From an uncultured Bacilli bacterium (GTDB lineage Bacteria; Bacillota_I; Bacilli_A; RF39; UBA660), in contig CAKPRO010000005.1 in NCBI GenBank assembly GCA_934182615.1, positions 1 through 64,000 on the forward strand: 64,000 nt of DNA. The letters run 5' to 3'. Below are positions 32,271-42,045 of this stretch, piece by piece. The notes below the pieces were generated by a model. The model made no database searches. It saw nothing but the letters and a program-made list of their open reading frames with translations, and was not told where the DNA came from. The translations under genes and the position numbers were made by a program. How positions within the stretch are numbered: the first letter of the stretch is position 1; each line of letters opens with the position of its first letter.

Positions 32271-34310
32271 TTAATTAGTTCTCTCATAATCACAATTCAT
32301 ACATTTTATCTTATCTTTTTTTTCTGTTAATGTTCCATTACAATTAGGACACTTTTCTTCAATTGGTTTATCCCAACTAGCAAAATCACATTTTGGATAA
32401 TTTGAACATCCATAAAAGATTTTACCTCTTTTGGTTTTCTTTTCTAATATTTTACCATCACACTTTGGGCAAGATATAATTTCTTTTACTTCTTTTTCTT
32501 CTTTATTACTTTTAATATATTTACAAGTTGGATAATTTGAACAAGCAGTAAACTTTCCATACTTACTTTGTTTTATTACTAATGGACTACCACAATTAGG
32601 ACATAATTCTCCTGTTTCTTCTGGGGCTTTCTTTTCCATATTCTTGAAAGCTACTTCTACTTTTGGTTCAAATTCTTGATAGAAGATACTTAGTAATTTA
32701 TTCCACTCCATGTTACCCTCTGCTATTTTATCTAAATCATCTTCCATATTCTTAGTATATTCTACATTAATGATATCTTTAAAGAATTCTTGTAATTTAT
32801 CGGTTGTTTCAATACCTACTTCAGTAGGAATAAATTTTTTATCAATAACTTTTACATAACCTCTTTCTTCAATGGTATCAATTGTTTTAGCATATGTTGA
32901 TGGACGGCCTATTCCTAATTCTTCCATTTCTTTTATTAGTTTACTTTCGGTATATCTAGCAGGTGGTTTTGTTGTATGTGATGTATATTCTATAGTGTTA
33001 GCTACTAATACATTACTTTTATAGTTTGAGAAGTCTGGTAATACTTTATCTTCACTATCTTCATATTTACTATATACTTTTAAGTATCCATCAAAGATTA
33101 GGATTTGTCCATTTACTTTGAACTGATAATTATTATTATCTAATATAACAGTAGTTGCTTCTACTTTGGCATCTTTCATTAGGGATGCTAAGGCTCTATA
33201 ATATATTAGACTATATAATTTATATTCATCATTAGTTAGATATTCTTTTATTTTTTCTGGATTATTATTTATATTAGTGGGTCTTATGGCTTCATGGGCA
33301 TCTTGAACATTCTCAGTTTTATTACTCTTTTTTACATAACCTACATACTCACTTCCATAATTATCTTTAATATAACCATAGGTTTCTTTAATAAACTCAT
33401 CAGATAATCTTACGGAGTCGGTTCTCATATAAGATATTAATCCTTCTGCTCCATCTTTTAGATTTATTCCTTCATATAGTTTTTGGGCTATCATCATGGT
33501 TTTCTTAGAGGTAAAGCCTAGTTTGGTTGAAGCCTCTTGCTCTAGTGTACTTGTAGTAAAAGGAAATTTGCTTTTCTTAGCTTTTTCTTTTTTATCAATA
33601 CTTTCTATTTTGAAGGCATTTGATAGTTTACTTAGTATTTCTTTGGCTTCAGATTCTTTTTTGATTTCTATTTTTTTATGATTATATGTATCTAATTTGG
33701 CATCGAAGTCATTAAATTTTGCTTCTATCTCAAAGTATTCTTCGGGAATGAAGGCTTCTATTTCTCTTTCACGATCAATGATTAACTTTAGAGCTACTGA
33801 TTGAACACGGCCTGCTGATTTGCCTCCTGTTTTAGACTGCATTAGTTTACTTAGTCTAAAGCCTATGATACGATCTAGTATTCTTCTTGTTTCTTGAGAT
33901 TTTACTAGATTATCATCTATTTTTCTAGCTTTATTAAATGAATCTAGAACGGCTTTTTTGGTTATTTCATTGAAGACTATTCGATCATAGTTTTCTTCTT
34001 TTAATCCTAATGTATCGTATAGATGCCAACTTATGGCTTCTCCTTCACGATCGGGGTCAGTTGCTAGATATACGAAGTCAGCATCTTTGATATCTTTTTT
34101 TAATTCTTTTACTAATTTTGATTTTCCTTTGATTATTTTATAATCTGGTTTAAAATTATTATCTATATCTACTCCAAAGCCATATTTTCCTGATGTTGAT
34201 AGGTCTCTGATGTGTCCTACGGAAGATACTACTTTGAAATCTTTTCCTAAATATTTTTCTATTGTTTTACTTTTATGTGGGGATTCCACGATTACTAATT
34301 TTTTTGACAT
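32271..34310 (-). CDS. topA: DNA topoisomerase I
   Basis: Type IA topoisomerase relaxing negative supercoils; 679 residues. TOPRIM domain at the N-terminus (VIVESPHKSKTIEKYLG, ATDPDREGEAISWHL), active-site SYMRTDSVRLS with the catalytic Tyr, and three C-terminal zinc-finger modules (CPNCGSPL...CSNYPTCKY, CPKCDGKI...CSNYPKCDF, CPNCNGTL...CMNCDYE). Preceded by a strong promoter. Confidence 0.97.
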   Translation of the reverse strand: MSKKLVIVESPHKSKTIEKYLGKDFKVVSSVGHIRDLSTSGKYGFGVDIDNNFKPDYKIIKGKSKLVKELKKDIKDADFVYLATDPDREGEAISWHLYDTLGLKEENYDRIVFNEITKKAVLDSFNKARKIDDNLVKSQETRRILDRIIGFRLSKLMQSKTGGKSAGRVQSVALKLIIDREREIEAFIPEEYFEIEAKFNDFDAKLDTYNHKKIEIKKESEAKEILSKLSNAFKIESIDKKEKAKKSKFPFTTSTLEQEASTKLGFTSKKTMMIAQKLYEGINLKDGAEGLISYMRTDSVRLSDEFIKETYGYIKDNYGSEYVGYVKKSNKTENVQDAHEAIRPTNINNNPEKIKEYLTNDEYKLYSLIYYRALASLMKDAKVEATTVILDNNNYQFKVNGQILIFDGYLKVYSKYEDSEDKVLPDFSNYKSNVLVANTIEYTSHTTKPPARYTESKLIKEMEELGIGRPSTYAKTIDTIEERGYVKVIDKKFIPTEVGIETTDKLQEFFKDIINVEYTKNMEDDLDKIAEGNMEWNKLLSIFYQEFEPKVEVAFKNMEKKAPEETGELCPNCGSPLVIKQSKYGKFTACSNYPTCKYIKSNKEEKEVKEIISCPKCDGKILEKKTKRGKIFYGCSNYPKCDFASWDKPIEEKCPNCNGTLTEKKDKIKCMNCDYERTN

Positions 34311-34331
34311 ATAACGCTTCCTTTCTATGAC

Positions 34332-34360
34332 ATTATAACTATTCTTTTTATAAAATGCAA
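34332..34360 (-). promoter_or_regulatory. Promoter of topA
   Basis: TTGCAT (34360-34355), 17-base spacer, TATAAT (34337-34332) on the minus strand, about 20 bases before the topA start. Confidence 0.8.
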
Positions 34361-34390
34361 GTATTTTTTGTTATTTTTTATTTTATGATT

Positions 34391-34473
34391 CCCTCTAAGC
34401 TATAATCTTAGAGGGTTATTTTTAGCTTGTAATCTAAAAATAATATATCAGCCATATCTATTATATGGTAGTT
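34391..34473 (+). repeat. Tandem mismatch-hairpin element, copy 5
   Basis: Plus-strand orientation. Hairpin 1 (34391-34415) CCCTCTAAGCT/ATCTTAGAGGG is identical to one in copy 8; hairpin 2 (34419-34440) TTTTTAGCT/AATCTAAAAA; then ATATCAGCCATATCTATTA followed by a CCATAT/ATATGG hairpin (34452-34468). Both first hairpins keep a C-U mismatch but close with T-A instead of C-G. It lies 3' of the DUF1016 gene and 5' of topA. Confidence 0.75.
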
Positions 34474-34538
34474 AATTATATATACTAAAATAGCCTCCGG
34501 TTAAGGAGGACTACTTATATGTAAACATAAGATTTCTC

Positions 34539-35024
34539 TTATGACATTATACTATATGCTGGTAGTTTGAGTTTTGTTCCTCTTTTTAATAATATTTGAT
34601 ATTCTTTGTTTCTTATTCTTTCTCTTAACTGTCTTACACTTAGGTTATTTTTTTCAATTTTGCTGATATAATAATTAATTTCATTTATATTACTGATTGG
34701 TAATAACTCTCTATAATGACTCCAGCTTAATTGGTGCCACAGTGTGACACCTTTTCCAATTATAAGATAAAATTGTCGCATTCTTTTTAATGTGGTAATA
34801 TTATATTTCCTTCCAATTTCTTTAGATAATTTTAATGAATATTCTTTTATTAATCCATCTCCATACTTAGCTCTATCTTCACCACCTTGGGCTTCAATTA
34901 ATAATTTACCTACATTGTAATAGGTACTAAGTTCATTTCTGTTTTTTGAATAATCTTTTACTTTTATATATATTTCATTGTTTAAAAGTTCTTTTTTTAT
35001 TTCATTGTAATAGTTGTTTTTCAT
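34539..35024 (-). CDS. DUF1016 N-terminal domain protein (YhcG-like), short form
   Basis: A 161-residue protein matching the N-terminal DUF1016 domain (YYNVGKLLIEAQGGEDRAKY, LSKEIGRKYNITTLKRMRQF, LSWSHYRELLPI, SVRQLRERIRNKEYQ). Full-length YhcG/DUF1016 proteins are about 340-370 residues with a C-terminal PDDEXK nuclease, absent here; the ORF ends cleanly. These domains are frequent next to restriction or mobile genes. A 19-base palindrome (34733-34751) lies within the coding sequence and recurs in the intergenic relics upstream. Confidence 0.8.
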   Translation of the reverse strand: MKNNYYNEIKKELLNNEIYIKVKDYSKNRNELSTYYNVGKLLIEAQGGEDRAKYGDGLIKEYSLKLSKEIGRKYNITTLKRMRQFYLIIGKGVTLWHQLSWSHYRELLPISNINEINYYISKIEKNNLSVRQLRERIRNKEYQILLKRGTKLKLPAYSIMS

Positions 35025-35039
35025 TAAACCTCCTTATAT

Positions 35040-35108
35040 TTTTTTAGTGATAGAAATTTACAATAATGACTCTATGTCAATTGTCTCTACAATGTCGAGA
35101 CTTTTTCT
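35040..35108 (-). pseudogene. DUF1016 gene relic 1
   Basis: Minus strand frame reads EKVSTL-stop-RQLT-stop-SHY, which lines up with KGVTLWHQLSWSHY of the intact DUF1016 gene, both Trp codons being replaced by TAG. The 19-base palindrome GTCTCGACATTGTAGAGAC (35101-35083) sits at the same place as the palindrome in the intact gene. Confidence 0.55.
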
Positions 35109-35265
35109 ATAAAGCTGTTCTGTTAATTTTTATTATTTTAAATAATGTTTTGTAATTATGTTTTTTTATTTCATTGTTATAATTATTTTAATTAGGCATC
35201 CGGCGGGTGTCCTTTTAGATATAGTAAATTAATATAGTTGTACCACTATAATATTATTTGTTAAT

Positions 35266-35305
35266 AACAATTTTATAGCAATTGGTCCGACACTGTCGAA
35301 CTTTT
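35266..35305 (-). pseudogene. DUF1016 gene relic 2
   Basis: Just after the comEC stop, a minus-strand frame reads STVSDQLL then stop, like the VSTVSDQLSWSHY stretch of DUF1016 proteins. It again coincides with a palindrome (GTTCGACA/TGTCGGAC, 35301-35285). The 35109-35265 stretch between the two relics shows a CATCC/GGGTG hairpin near 35197 but no gene. Confidence 0.45.
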
Positions 35306-37339
35306 TTATGTAATAGTAGTAACCTTTAATATTCCTTTACTATTTATTGTTAGTTTTACCATGTTGTTAATATCAGTACGATAGATTCTACTTTTGGATA
35401 AGTTATTTATTACTTCTTTATTAGGATGGTGATAGATATTATTTTCTCCTACTGAGATTAGAGATATACTGGGATTTATTTGGAATATGAAGTCTTTACT
35501 TGAAGATGTATTTGAACCATGATGGCCTACTTTTAATATGGAGATATTATTTAGATTATAATTTTCTAGAAGATTATCTTCAGTAGTTATAGAGGCATCA
35601 CCCATGTAAAGGAATTTGTATTTTTGATATGTAAAGTATGTTACGATACTATTATCATTTTCATTATTATATTTTGTATTATTTAATAGATATATGGTAT
35701 GATTACTTAGGTTTATTTTGTTTATATTTATTTGATATGGTATTTTCTTTTTATTTAGATTTTTTATTAATTCTTTTTCTATGTCAGTAAATGTTCCTTT
35801 ATTTAGTATGACATTCTTTACTTGGAAATTATTTATTAAAGTAATAGAGCCTCCTATATGATCTAAGTCGCCATGAGTTATTATTAAATAATCTATTTTT
35901 TTAATACCTATACTTTTGAGATATGGTATTACTTCATTTTTTATTTTATATTCATTTTTACCAGTATCTATTAAGATGGTATTTTTGTTATAGGGATATT
36001 TTATGAGATGGCAATCGGCTTCTCCTACTTCGAACATTACTACTTCAAAATTACTATTTAGATAGGGAGATATATAGATTATTATGAGTAAGATAATATT
36101 TAGATAGAAGTATTTTTTATTTTGATATGATAGCAGGAATATTATATAATATAATACTATTATTAATAAACTTGGTTTAGGAAATATTATTTTGGTTATA
36201 TTTATTTTTGATATGAATAATGATATTGTTTCTAGAGTATTAGTAAATAAATATAAAATACTATCTAATATAGGAAAGAGATAAGTTAATATTGTTAGGG
36301 GTAATATTATTATACTTATTATTGGGACTAAGATAATGTTTAGTAAGATACTTATTATGTTTATTTCATAACTATTATATATGGTTATAGGTATTGATAC
36401 TAAGAATGATAAAAGTGATATATAAATTATTTTATTTATTTTGTTTTTCTTTTTTAGAGTACTACTATATAATACTAAGAAGAATGTTATGGTATAAGAA
36501 TAGATATAACCTAAATCATAAACGATAAAGGGATTTATTAGAAGAGAGACTCCTAGTGTTAGAAGGAGAATATCTATTTTTTTTATTTTTAGTTTTAATA
36601 AATAATTTATGCTATATAAGATACTCATAACAGCACTTCTTAAAAGAGATGATGAGGGAAAGAGTATTAGATATGTGATTATAAAGATATTAGTGATTAG
36701 ATATTTTATTCTTTTATTGTAAGTTATTTTATTTAGATAAAGATAGATAATACTTACAAAGAAATTTATATGCATTCCTGATACGGAAAATAAATGAGAT
36801 ATACCATTAATACGATAACTTTCTTTTATTTCTTTTGATAAGGTATTATCACAGAATAGTAATGTTTTTATATAGTTTGATGATTTTAGTTTATCTATTT
36901 TTTGATAAAGGGTATTTTTAATAGTATATAGGTAATTATTATTGTTAGCTATTTTATTGATACTAGTGGCTTCGACTAGATAGTATATTTTTTTATTATA
37001 GAGATATTTTTGATAATTAAAGGTATTTTGATTGGTATTTTTACTGGGGGTTATTAATGTTCCTTTTACTTTTATTTTATCTCCATATGATAGATTATTA
37101 AATTCTTTATCTTGGTATTTATATGTTATTAATAATTTTTCTTTAGCTTTTATTTCTATAGTTATTTTATCTTCTTTGACTTCGTATTTGGTTACTATAC
37201 CAATAAATTCTTTGTCTTCTTTTGTATACTTTGATTTAAAGGGATAGTAGTTTGTATATAATAATGTTATTATAAAGATTATAAGGGTTATCATTTTTAT
37301 TAGATATTTAGACTGTAATATATGCCTTAATCTTTTCAA
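35306..37339 (-). CDS. comEC: DNA uptake channel ComEC/Rec2
   Basis: A 677-residue membrane protein: N-terminal helices and OB-like soluble loop (residues 30-120), a central ComEC core with about nine helices (HLFSVSGMHINFFVSIIY is the signature), and a C-terminal metallo-beta-lactamase-like domain (DTGKNEYKIKNEVIPYL, ITHGDLDHIGGS, KVGHHGSNTSSS). It moves single-stranded DNA through the membrane in competence. It overlaps comEA by 32 bases, as in other competence operons. Confidence 0.95.
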   Translation of the reverse strand: MKRLRHILQSKYLIKMITLIIFIITLLYTNYYPFKSKYTKEDKEFIGIVTKYEVKEDKITIEIKAKEKLLITYKYQDKEFNNLSYGDKIKVKGTLITPSKNTNQNTFNYQKYLYNKKIYYLVEATSINKIANNNNYLYTIKNTLYQKIDKLKSSNYIKTLLFCDNTLSKEIKESYRINGISHLFSVSGMHINFFVSIIYLYLNKITYNKRIKYLITNIFIITYLILFPSSSLLRSAVMSILYSINYLLKLKIKKIDILLLTLGVSLLINPFIVYDLGYIYSYTITFFLVLYSSTLKKKNKINKIIYISLLSFLVSIPITIYNSYEINIISILLNIILVPIISIIILPLTILTYLFPILDSILYLFTNTLETISLFISKINITKIIFPKPSLLIIVLYYIIFLLSYQNKKYFYLNIILLIIIYISPYLNSNFEVVMFEVGEADCHLIKYPYNKNTILIDTGKNEYKIKNEVIPYLKSIGIKKIDYLIITHGDLDHIGGSITLINNFQVKNVILNKGTFTDIEKELIKNLNKKKIPYQININKINLSNHTIYLLNNTKYNNENDNSIVTYFTYQKYKFLYMGDASITTEDNLLENYNLNNISILKVGHHGSNTSSSKDFIFQINPSISLISVGENNIYHHPNKEVINNLSKSRIYRTDINNMVKLTINSKGILKVTTIT

Positions 37340-37958
37340 AAAGAGAGTCTCCTATTCCAGGAACATTCTTTATATCTTCAATAGTGGTAAATAAACCATT
37401 CTCTTCACGATATTCGATTATTGATTTTGCTTTTGCTTCTCCTACTCCATTTATGTTTTGTAATTCTTTTTCATCGGCAGTATTAATGTTTATTAACTGA
37501 TTATCAGTAGTGGTACTACTAATACAGGCATCATTAGTAATATCACATTTTTCACAGACACAGTTTTCTTGTTTGAATTTTTCTAGCACTTCTTCAGTTG
37601 AATAAATTATGATAGTCATTTCATCCTCGACTACTTTGGCTAGATTTATTTTTGAAGTGTCTGCGCCTTCTAGAAGACCTCCAGCTAAAGATATGACGTC
37701 ATTTACTCTTGAAGTACTATCTACTTCATAGACTCCGGGATTTACTACCATTCCTTTTATGTCAACGATTACTTTAGTTGTTTTGTCTTCTTTTTTATCT
37801 TCTTTTTCTTCTTCTTTTTCTTCTTTAAATATATCTACTACTTCTTCTTTGGTATTTTTATTATTTTTATATATGATAAAAATAGTTCCTCCTAGTAAGA
37901 GAGATATACCTAATAATATTAATATTAACTTTTTCAAATTACTCCTTTCCTTCTTCAT
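37308..37958 (-). CDS. comEA: Competence DNA receptor ComEA
   Basis: A 216-residue protein: membrane anchor (about residues 10-28), Lys/Glu-rich linker, a SLBB domain (VIVDIKGMVVNPGVYEVDST), a small Cys cluster (CVCEKCDITNDAC) and a C-terminal helix-hairpin-helix DNA-binding domain (ININTADEKELQNINGVGEA, IKNVPGIGDSLFEKIKAYI). It binds incoming double-stranded DNA and passes it to ComEC. Confidence 0.95.
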   Translation of the reverse strand: MKKERSNLKKLILILLGISLLLGGTIFIIYKNNKNTKEEVVDIFKEEKEEEKEDKKEDKTTKVIVDIKGMVVNPGVYEVDSTSRVNDVISLAGGLLEGADTSKINLAKVVEDEMTIIIYSTEEVLEKFKQENCVCEKCDITNDACISSTTTDNQLININTADEKELQNINGVGEAKAKSIIEYREENGLFTTIEDIKNVPGIGDSLFEKIKAYITV

Positions 37959-38075
37959 TTTGTTAATTATTTATTATAGTCATTATTTTTTACTTAGTCA
38001 ATAGGAGAAGAAGAAAATTAAGAAATACTACTAGATTTTATGATGAAAGTTTGATACAATGATGATGGTGGTGTT

Positions 38076-38651
38076 ATGCTTAGTATTAAAGATAATGATA
38101 AATATGAAGAGATTATTAAGTATTCTAAATTTATATCTTTTATTTTTAGAGTTTATTCTAAGAATGAAGTTAATGATTATATAGATAAAATTAAAAAAGA
38201 GTATCCTAATGCTACTCATTATTGTTATGGATATGTTATTGATAATGATATTAAGTCTTCGGATGATGGAGAACCTTCTAGGACAGCAGGAGCTCCTATT
38301 CTTAATCAGATTACTGGAAATAATTTAAATTATACTTTAATTATTGTGGTTAGATATTTTGGTGGTGTTAAGTTAGGTGTTGGTCCTCTTACTAGGGCTT
38401 ATGGTAAAGTAGCTAGAGAAGTTATTAGGGATAATAATGTTATTACTTTGGTTAAGGGATATGATATTATGATTACTTTTGGTTATAGTGATATTAAAGA
38501 TATTGATTATATACTTAGAGATAGTCATATTATTAGTAAAGTTTTTGAAGATAATATTATTTATAATGTTCTTGTTACTAGTGATATTCTTGATAAATTG
38601 GGTAATTATAATATTAAGATTAATAAAGATATATATATTGAAAAAGAATAG
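38076..38651 (+). CDS. yigZ: YigZ/IMPACT family protein
   Basis: A 191-residue UPF0029 protein on the plus strand: NDKYEEIIKYSKFISFIFRV, YCYGYVIDNDIKSSDDGEPS, GRTAGAPI-type motif (RTAGAPILNQI) and VVRYFGGVKLGVGPLTRAYG are the family signatures. The family is linked to translation regulation, though the bacterial role is unclear. It shares a terminator with trpS in convergent orientation. Confidence 0.93.
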   Translation: MLSIKDNDKYEEIIKYSKFISFIFRVYSKNEVNDYIDKIKKEYPNATHYCYGYVIDNDIKSSDDGEPSRTAGAPILNQITGNNLNYTLIIVVRYFGGVKLGVGPLTRAYGKVAREVIRDNNVITLVKGYDIMITFGYSDIKDIDYILRDSHIISKVFEDNIIYNVLVTSDILDKLGNYNIKINKDIYIEKE

Positions 38652-38667
38652 GATTTCCTATTCTTTT
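38642..38667. terminator. Shared terminator of yigZ and trpS
   Basis: AAAAGAATAGG-ATTT-CCTATTCTTTT, an 11-bp stem bounded by A and T tracts on both sides, lying between the two convergent stops; it can end transcription from both strands. Confidence 0.9.
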
Positions 38668-39649
38668 AGTATCTTCCAAAGCCTACTTTTCTAAATACTT
38701 CATATGTTTTTTCTTTGGCTATTTGCATTGTTTTATCTCTACCACTATCTAATATTTCATTTATTTGATTACTATTCATTATTTCATGATATTTATTTTG
38801 AATTTCTGTTAATGATTCTACAACTACATCGGCGACTTCTTTTTTTAGATTACCATAGTTATAATCTTTGAAGTGTTCAGATGTTTCTTCGATTGATATT
38901 TTCTTTAATGAAGAATAGATAGTAAGTAAGTTAGATATTCCAGGTTTGTTTTCTGGATCGTAGTATACTTTGTTTTCACTATCTGTAACAGCGGACATTA
39001 TTTTTTTACGTAATACTTTTTCATCATCTAATAAATAGATTACTCCTTTTCCGGAGATATCACTCTTACTCATTTTCTTAGTAGGATCAGATAAGTCCAT
39101 TATTTTGGCTCCTACTTCTGGTATTAATGGTGATGGTATTTTGAAAGTATCTCCATATGTTTTATTGAATCTTTCAGCTATATTACGTGCAAGTTCTACA
39201 TGTTGTTTTTGATCTATTCCTACTGGTACATAATCAGCGTCATATAATAAGATATCTGAAGCCATTAGAATGGGATATGTAAATAAGCCTACTGTTACGT
39301 TTTCTTGTTTTTTTGATTTGTCTTTGAACTGAGTCATACGAGATGCTTCTCCTATATAAGTATGGCATTCTAATACCCATGATAAATTAGTGTGATATAG
39401 GTTTTCTGATTGTATATAAATGGTATTCTTTTTAGGATCTAGACCACAAGCTATATATAACGCTACATTTTTTATTATTCTTTCTTTTAATAATTTAGGA
39501 TCTTGTTTTACTGTTATGGCATGCATATCAGGAACAAACATAAATGATTCGTATTCATCTTGGTATTTTACCATTTGTGATATACTACCTATTAAACTAC
39601 CTAATGTTAATTCGCCACTTGGTTGCAAACCTGTTAATATTCTTTTCAT
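38666..39649 (-). CDS. trpS: Tryptophanyl-tRNA synthetase
   Basis: Class I synthetase of 327 residues (typical 330). Signatures: GLQPSGELTLGSLIG (the HIGH-equivalent, here TLGS), VPVGIDQKQHVELARNIA, and the KMSKS loop as KKMSKSD. Promoter TTGAAA-N17-TATAAT lies between this gene and the divergent gene at 39750. No Trp-codon leader or T-box signature is seen upstream. Confidence 0.96.
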   Translation of the reverse strand: MKRILTGLQPSGELTLGSLIGSISQMVKYQDEYESFMFVPDMHAITVKQDPKLLKERIIKNVALYIACGLDPKKNTIYIQSENLYHTNLSWVLECHTYIGEASRMTQFKDKSKKQENVTVGLFTYPILMASDILLYDADYVPVGIDQKQHVELARNIAERFNKTYGDTFKIPSPLIPEVGAKIMDLSDPTKKMSKSDISGKGVIYLLDDEKVLRKKIMSAVTDSENKVYYDPENKPGISNLLTIYSSLKKISIEETSEHFKDYNYGNLKKEVADVVVESLTEIQNKYHEIMNSNQINEILDSGRDKTMQIAKEKTYEVFRKVGFGRY

Positions 39650-39749
39650 TATTACACCTTCTTCTCATTCATTATATAATAATATGATCTTTTTTTCAAG
39701 GTATTTACACAAAGTTCTTTTTTTGATATACTTGTTAAGTGAGGTAGAT

Positions 39750-40433
39750 ATGGATAAGTTTTATTTTTATTTTATATTATTTTTAATATATTCTTTTATT
39801 GGATGGGCTATGGAGGTATGTGTTACTTTTCCTAAGTATAAGAAATTTGTTAATAGAGGATTTATGTTAGGGCCTTATTGTCCTATATATGGATATTCTA
39901 GTATTATAATGATTCTTTATTTAAATCATTATAAAGATAATCCTTTAACAGTCTTTTTACTAGCAGTAGTAGTATGTTCTTTTATTGAATATATGGTTAG
40001 TTATTTTATGGAAAAGATATTTAAGGCTAGATGGTGGGATTATTCTAATAGAAAGTTTAATATTAATGGAAGAGTTTGTCTTAATAATGCTTTCTTCTTT
40101 GGAGTACTTGGTACTTTCTTAGTTTATTTTGCTAATCCTTTCTTTGAAGGTTTATTACTTAAGATTAATACTAATACTTTAAATATTATTAGTTTGATTT
40201 TGTTGATTATCTTTACTATTGACTTTATTATTTCGATGTATGCTTCATTTAAACTTAAGAATAGTTTATCAAAGATTGATAAAGATAGTACGGAAGAAAT
40301 TAAAGAAAAGATAAGAGAAAAGATTGAGAGTAAATTTCTTAATAGAAGAATATTTAAAGCATATCCTAAATATAAGATTAATATTATTAAAAAATTAGAA
40401 GAATATAGAAAAGAAAAGATAGAGAAAAAGTAA
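39750..40433 (+). CDS. Putative ABC-transporter-permease-like membrane protein (CmpB-type)
   Basis: A 227-residue plus-strand protein with about five helices: FLIYSFIGWAMEVCVT, a loop NRGFMLGPYCPIYGYSSI, and RWWDYSNRKFNINGRVCL. These are the hallmarks of the family annotated as putative ABC transporter permease (PF06541), whose transport role is unproven. ATG 39750 with AGTGAGG upstream was chosen; the longer ORF from 39420 runs antisense to trpS and is not credible as an N-terminus. Confidence 0.85.
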   Translation: MDKFYFYFILFLIYSFIGWAMEVCVTFPKYKKFVNRGFMLGPYCPIYGYSSIIMILYLNHYKDNPLTVFLLAVVVCSFIEYMVSYFMEKIFKARWWDYSNRKFNINGRVCLNNAFFFGVLGTFLVYFANPFFEGLLLKINTNTLNIISLILLIIFTIDFIISMYASFKLKNSLSKIDKDSTEEIKEKIREKIESKFLNRRIFKAYPKYKINIIKKLEEYRKEKIEKK

Positions 40434-40447
40434 TTCTCTATTTTTTT
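40418..40447 (+). terminator. Terminator of the permease-like gene
   Basis: ATAGAGAA, short loop, TTCTCTAT followed by seven Ts on the plus strand, overlapping the stop of the convergent flippase gene. Confidence 0.85.
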
Positions 40448-41964
40448 AGTTTTCTTTTTATTAGATTTAGTAATCTTCTGAATAGATTTTTGGCATCGTT
40501 ACTAACTACATATAAGATAAGGGATGTTAATAATGTTATGATGATAAATATTATTCCTAGTTTTAGTATTGTTGTTATGAAACCACCCGCTGTTAGTAGG
40601 AAGTAATTTTCTATTGGTTTTAGGGCTACTGATAGTACTATGAATAGTATGATTGTTATTATATAATATTTTAAGATATTTGATAGTTTTATTTCTTTAG
40701 TTATCTTCTTAGATATTAGATTTGATTTTAAGGCTATATTTACTAAGAAGGCTATTCCTGTACCTAGTAATATTCCATTTATGCCTAAGTAATTTATTAA
40801 TATTATGGATAATATTAGATTTACTGAGGCACAGATAAAGATATGTTTTTTGTTATCTTTGAATAAACCATCAGCATTTATTAGGGCTACTAATGGGAAA
40901 TATAAGATATTTAGGAATGATGTACTGGTAAATAATACTATAGTTATATAGTCTAAGATATAGTTTTCTTTACCTACCCATACGGATACGAAGCCTCTGA
41001 TTCCAATCATAAATGTTAAGCACATACTAAAGGCTATTAGTATAAACATCATCATATATTCTTTAAATAATGGATATACTCTTTTTTCTTCTTTTTTGGC
41101 AAAGACATTACCAAAGGAATAGACACTAGATAGTTCAACACGGGATGCTATTTCGGTTAGGAATCTTAATATATAGTTATAGGTTGTATAGATACTAACC
41201 ATTATTGGACCGTTGAAGCCCATTAGTAATAAGGCATCGACATTATTTAGTATTAGATATCCTAATTGAGTCCAAGCTAAGTCTTTAGTCATTTTTACCA
41301 TTGAGGTATCTTTTCGTGCTATTTCATGTAATTCGGGATATTTCTTTTTGACTACTATTCTATTTATTATCTCTTCTAGTATTTTCATAGCTAATATTAC
41401 TATTGCTATTGATTCTAGTGTTTTAAATTTAATGGTTACTACTACTATTAAGATATCACAAAGTAGTTTTACACCATTAAATATTAGTGAATAGACATAT
41501 TTTTCTTGGGCAGCACTTAATACGGCCATATATGTTTGTCCTTTACCAAAATATGATATTAGGTATGATGTTGATATGATAAAGAAACATATTAGGGCTG
41601 ATACTTTATAGCCTTCTTCAAAGTTATAGAATAAGTGCAAGCCTAATGTTACTAAGAAGATTATTCCTAGTATGATGAAGCCTATTATTCTAAATACTTT
41701 TCTGGCTCCTCCATAAATGGCGTTTATGTCATCTTTATTCTTTTCAGCGAATGGTTTATATAGACTATATATTACAGCATCAGAAAAGCCTGCTTGTGCT
41801 AAAAAGACATAAGATATTATTTGATTTATTGTTTGGTAGTAGCCATTACCGATATCTCCGATGTATTTTATTAATACATCCATTTTGATAATTCCTACTA
41901 CTCCGATTAAGAGATATGGTAGTATATCACATATCATGTTTAAAAATATTTTTTTTGTTCTCAT
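40438..41964 (-). CDS. Wzx/MurJ-like polysaccharide flippase
   Basis: A 508-residue protein with about 14 hydrophobic helices, beginning MRTKKIFLNMICDILPYLLI and continuing with a GDIGNGYYQTINQIISYVFL loop typical of Wzx-type exporters. It stands alone between the permease-like gene and the Cse60-like gene, away from the glycan cluster, so its substrate is not known. The closest relatives appear to be oligosaccharide flippases rather than lipid II flippases. Confidence 0.88.
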   Translation of the reverse strand: MRTKKIFLNMICDILPYLLIGVVGIIKMDVLIKYIGDIGNGYYQTINQIISYVFLAQAGFSDAVIYSLYKPFAEKNKDDINAIYGGARKVFRIIGFIILGIIFLVTLGLHLFYNFEEGYKVSALICFFIISTSYLISYFGKGQTYMAVLSAAQEKYVYSLIFNGVKLLCDILIVVVTIKFKTLESIAIVILAMKILEEIINRIVVKKKYPELHEIARKDTSMVKMTKDLAWTQLGYLILNNVDALLLMGFNGPIMVSIYTTYNYILRFLTEIASRVELSSVYSFGNVFAKKEEKRVYPLFKEYMMMFILIAFSMCLTFMIGIRGFVSVWVGKENYILDYITIVLFTSTSFLNILYFPLVALINADGLFKDNKKHIFICASVNLILSIILINYLGINGILLGTGIAFLVNIALKSNLISKKITKEIKLSNILKYYIITIILFIVLSVALKPIENYFLLTAGGFITTILKLGIIFIIITLLTSLILYVVSNDAKNLFRRLLNLIKRKLKK

Positions 41965-42045
41965 ATTTACACCCTACATATATAATACCACAAATATTAT
42001 TTTATATAAAGTAAAATATTTAATATTTGACATTTCTTTTGGTTC

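Noticed and set aside
39420..39749. N-terminal extension of the permease-like protein
   Set aside because: It runs antisense through trpS; ATG 39750 has a good ribosome site and starts at the first membrane helix.
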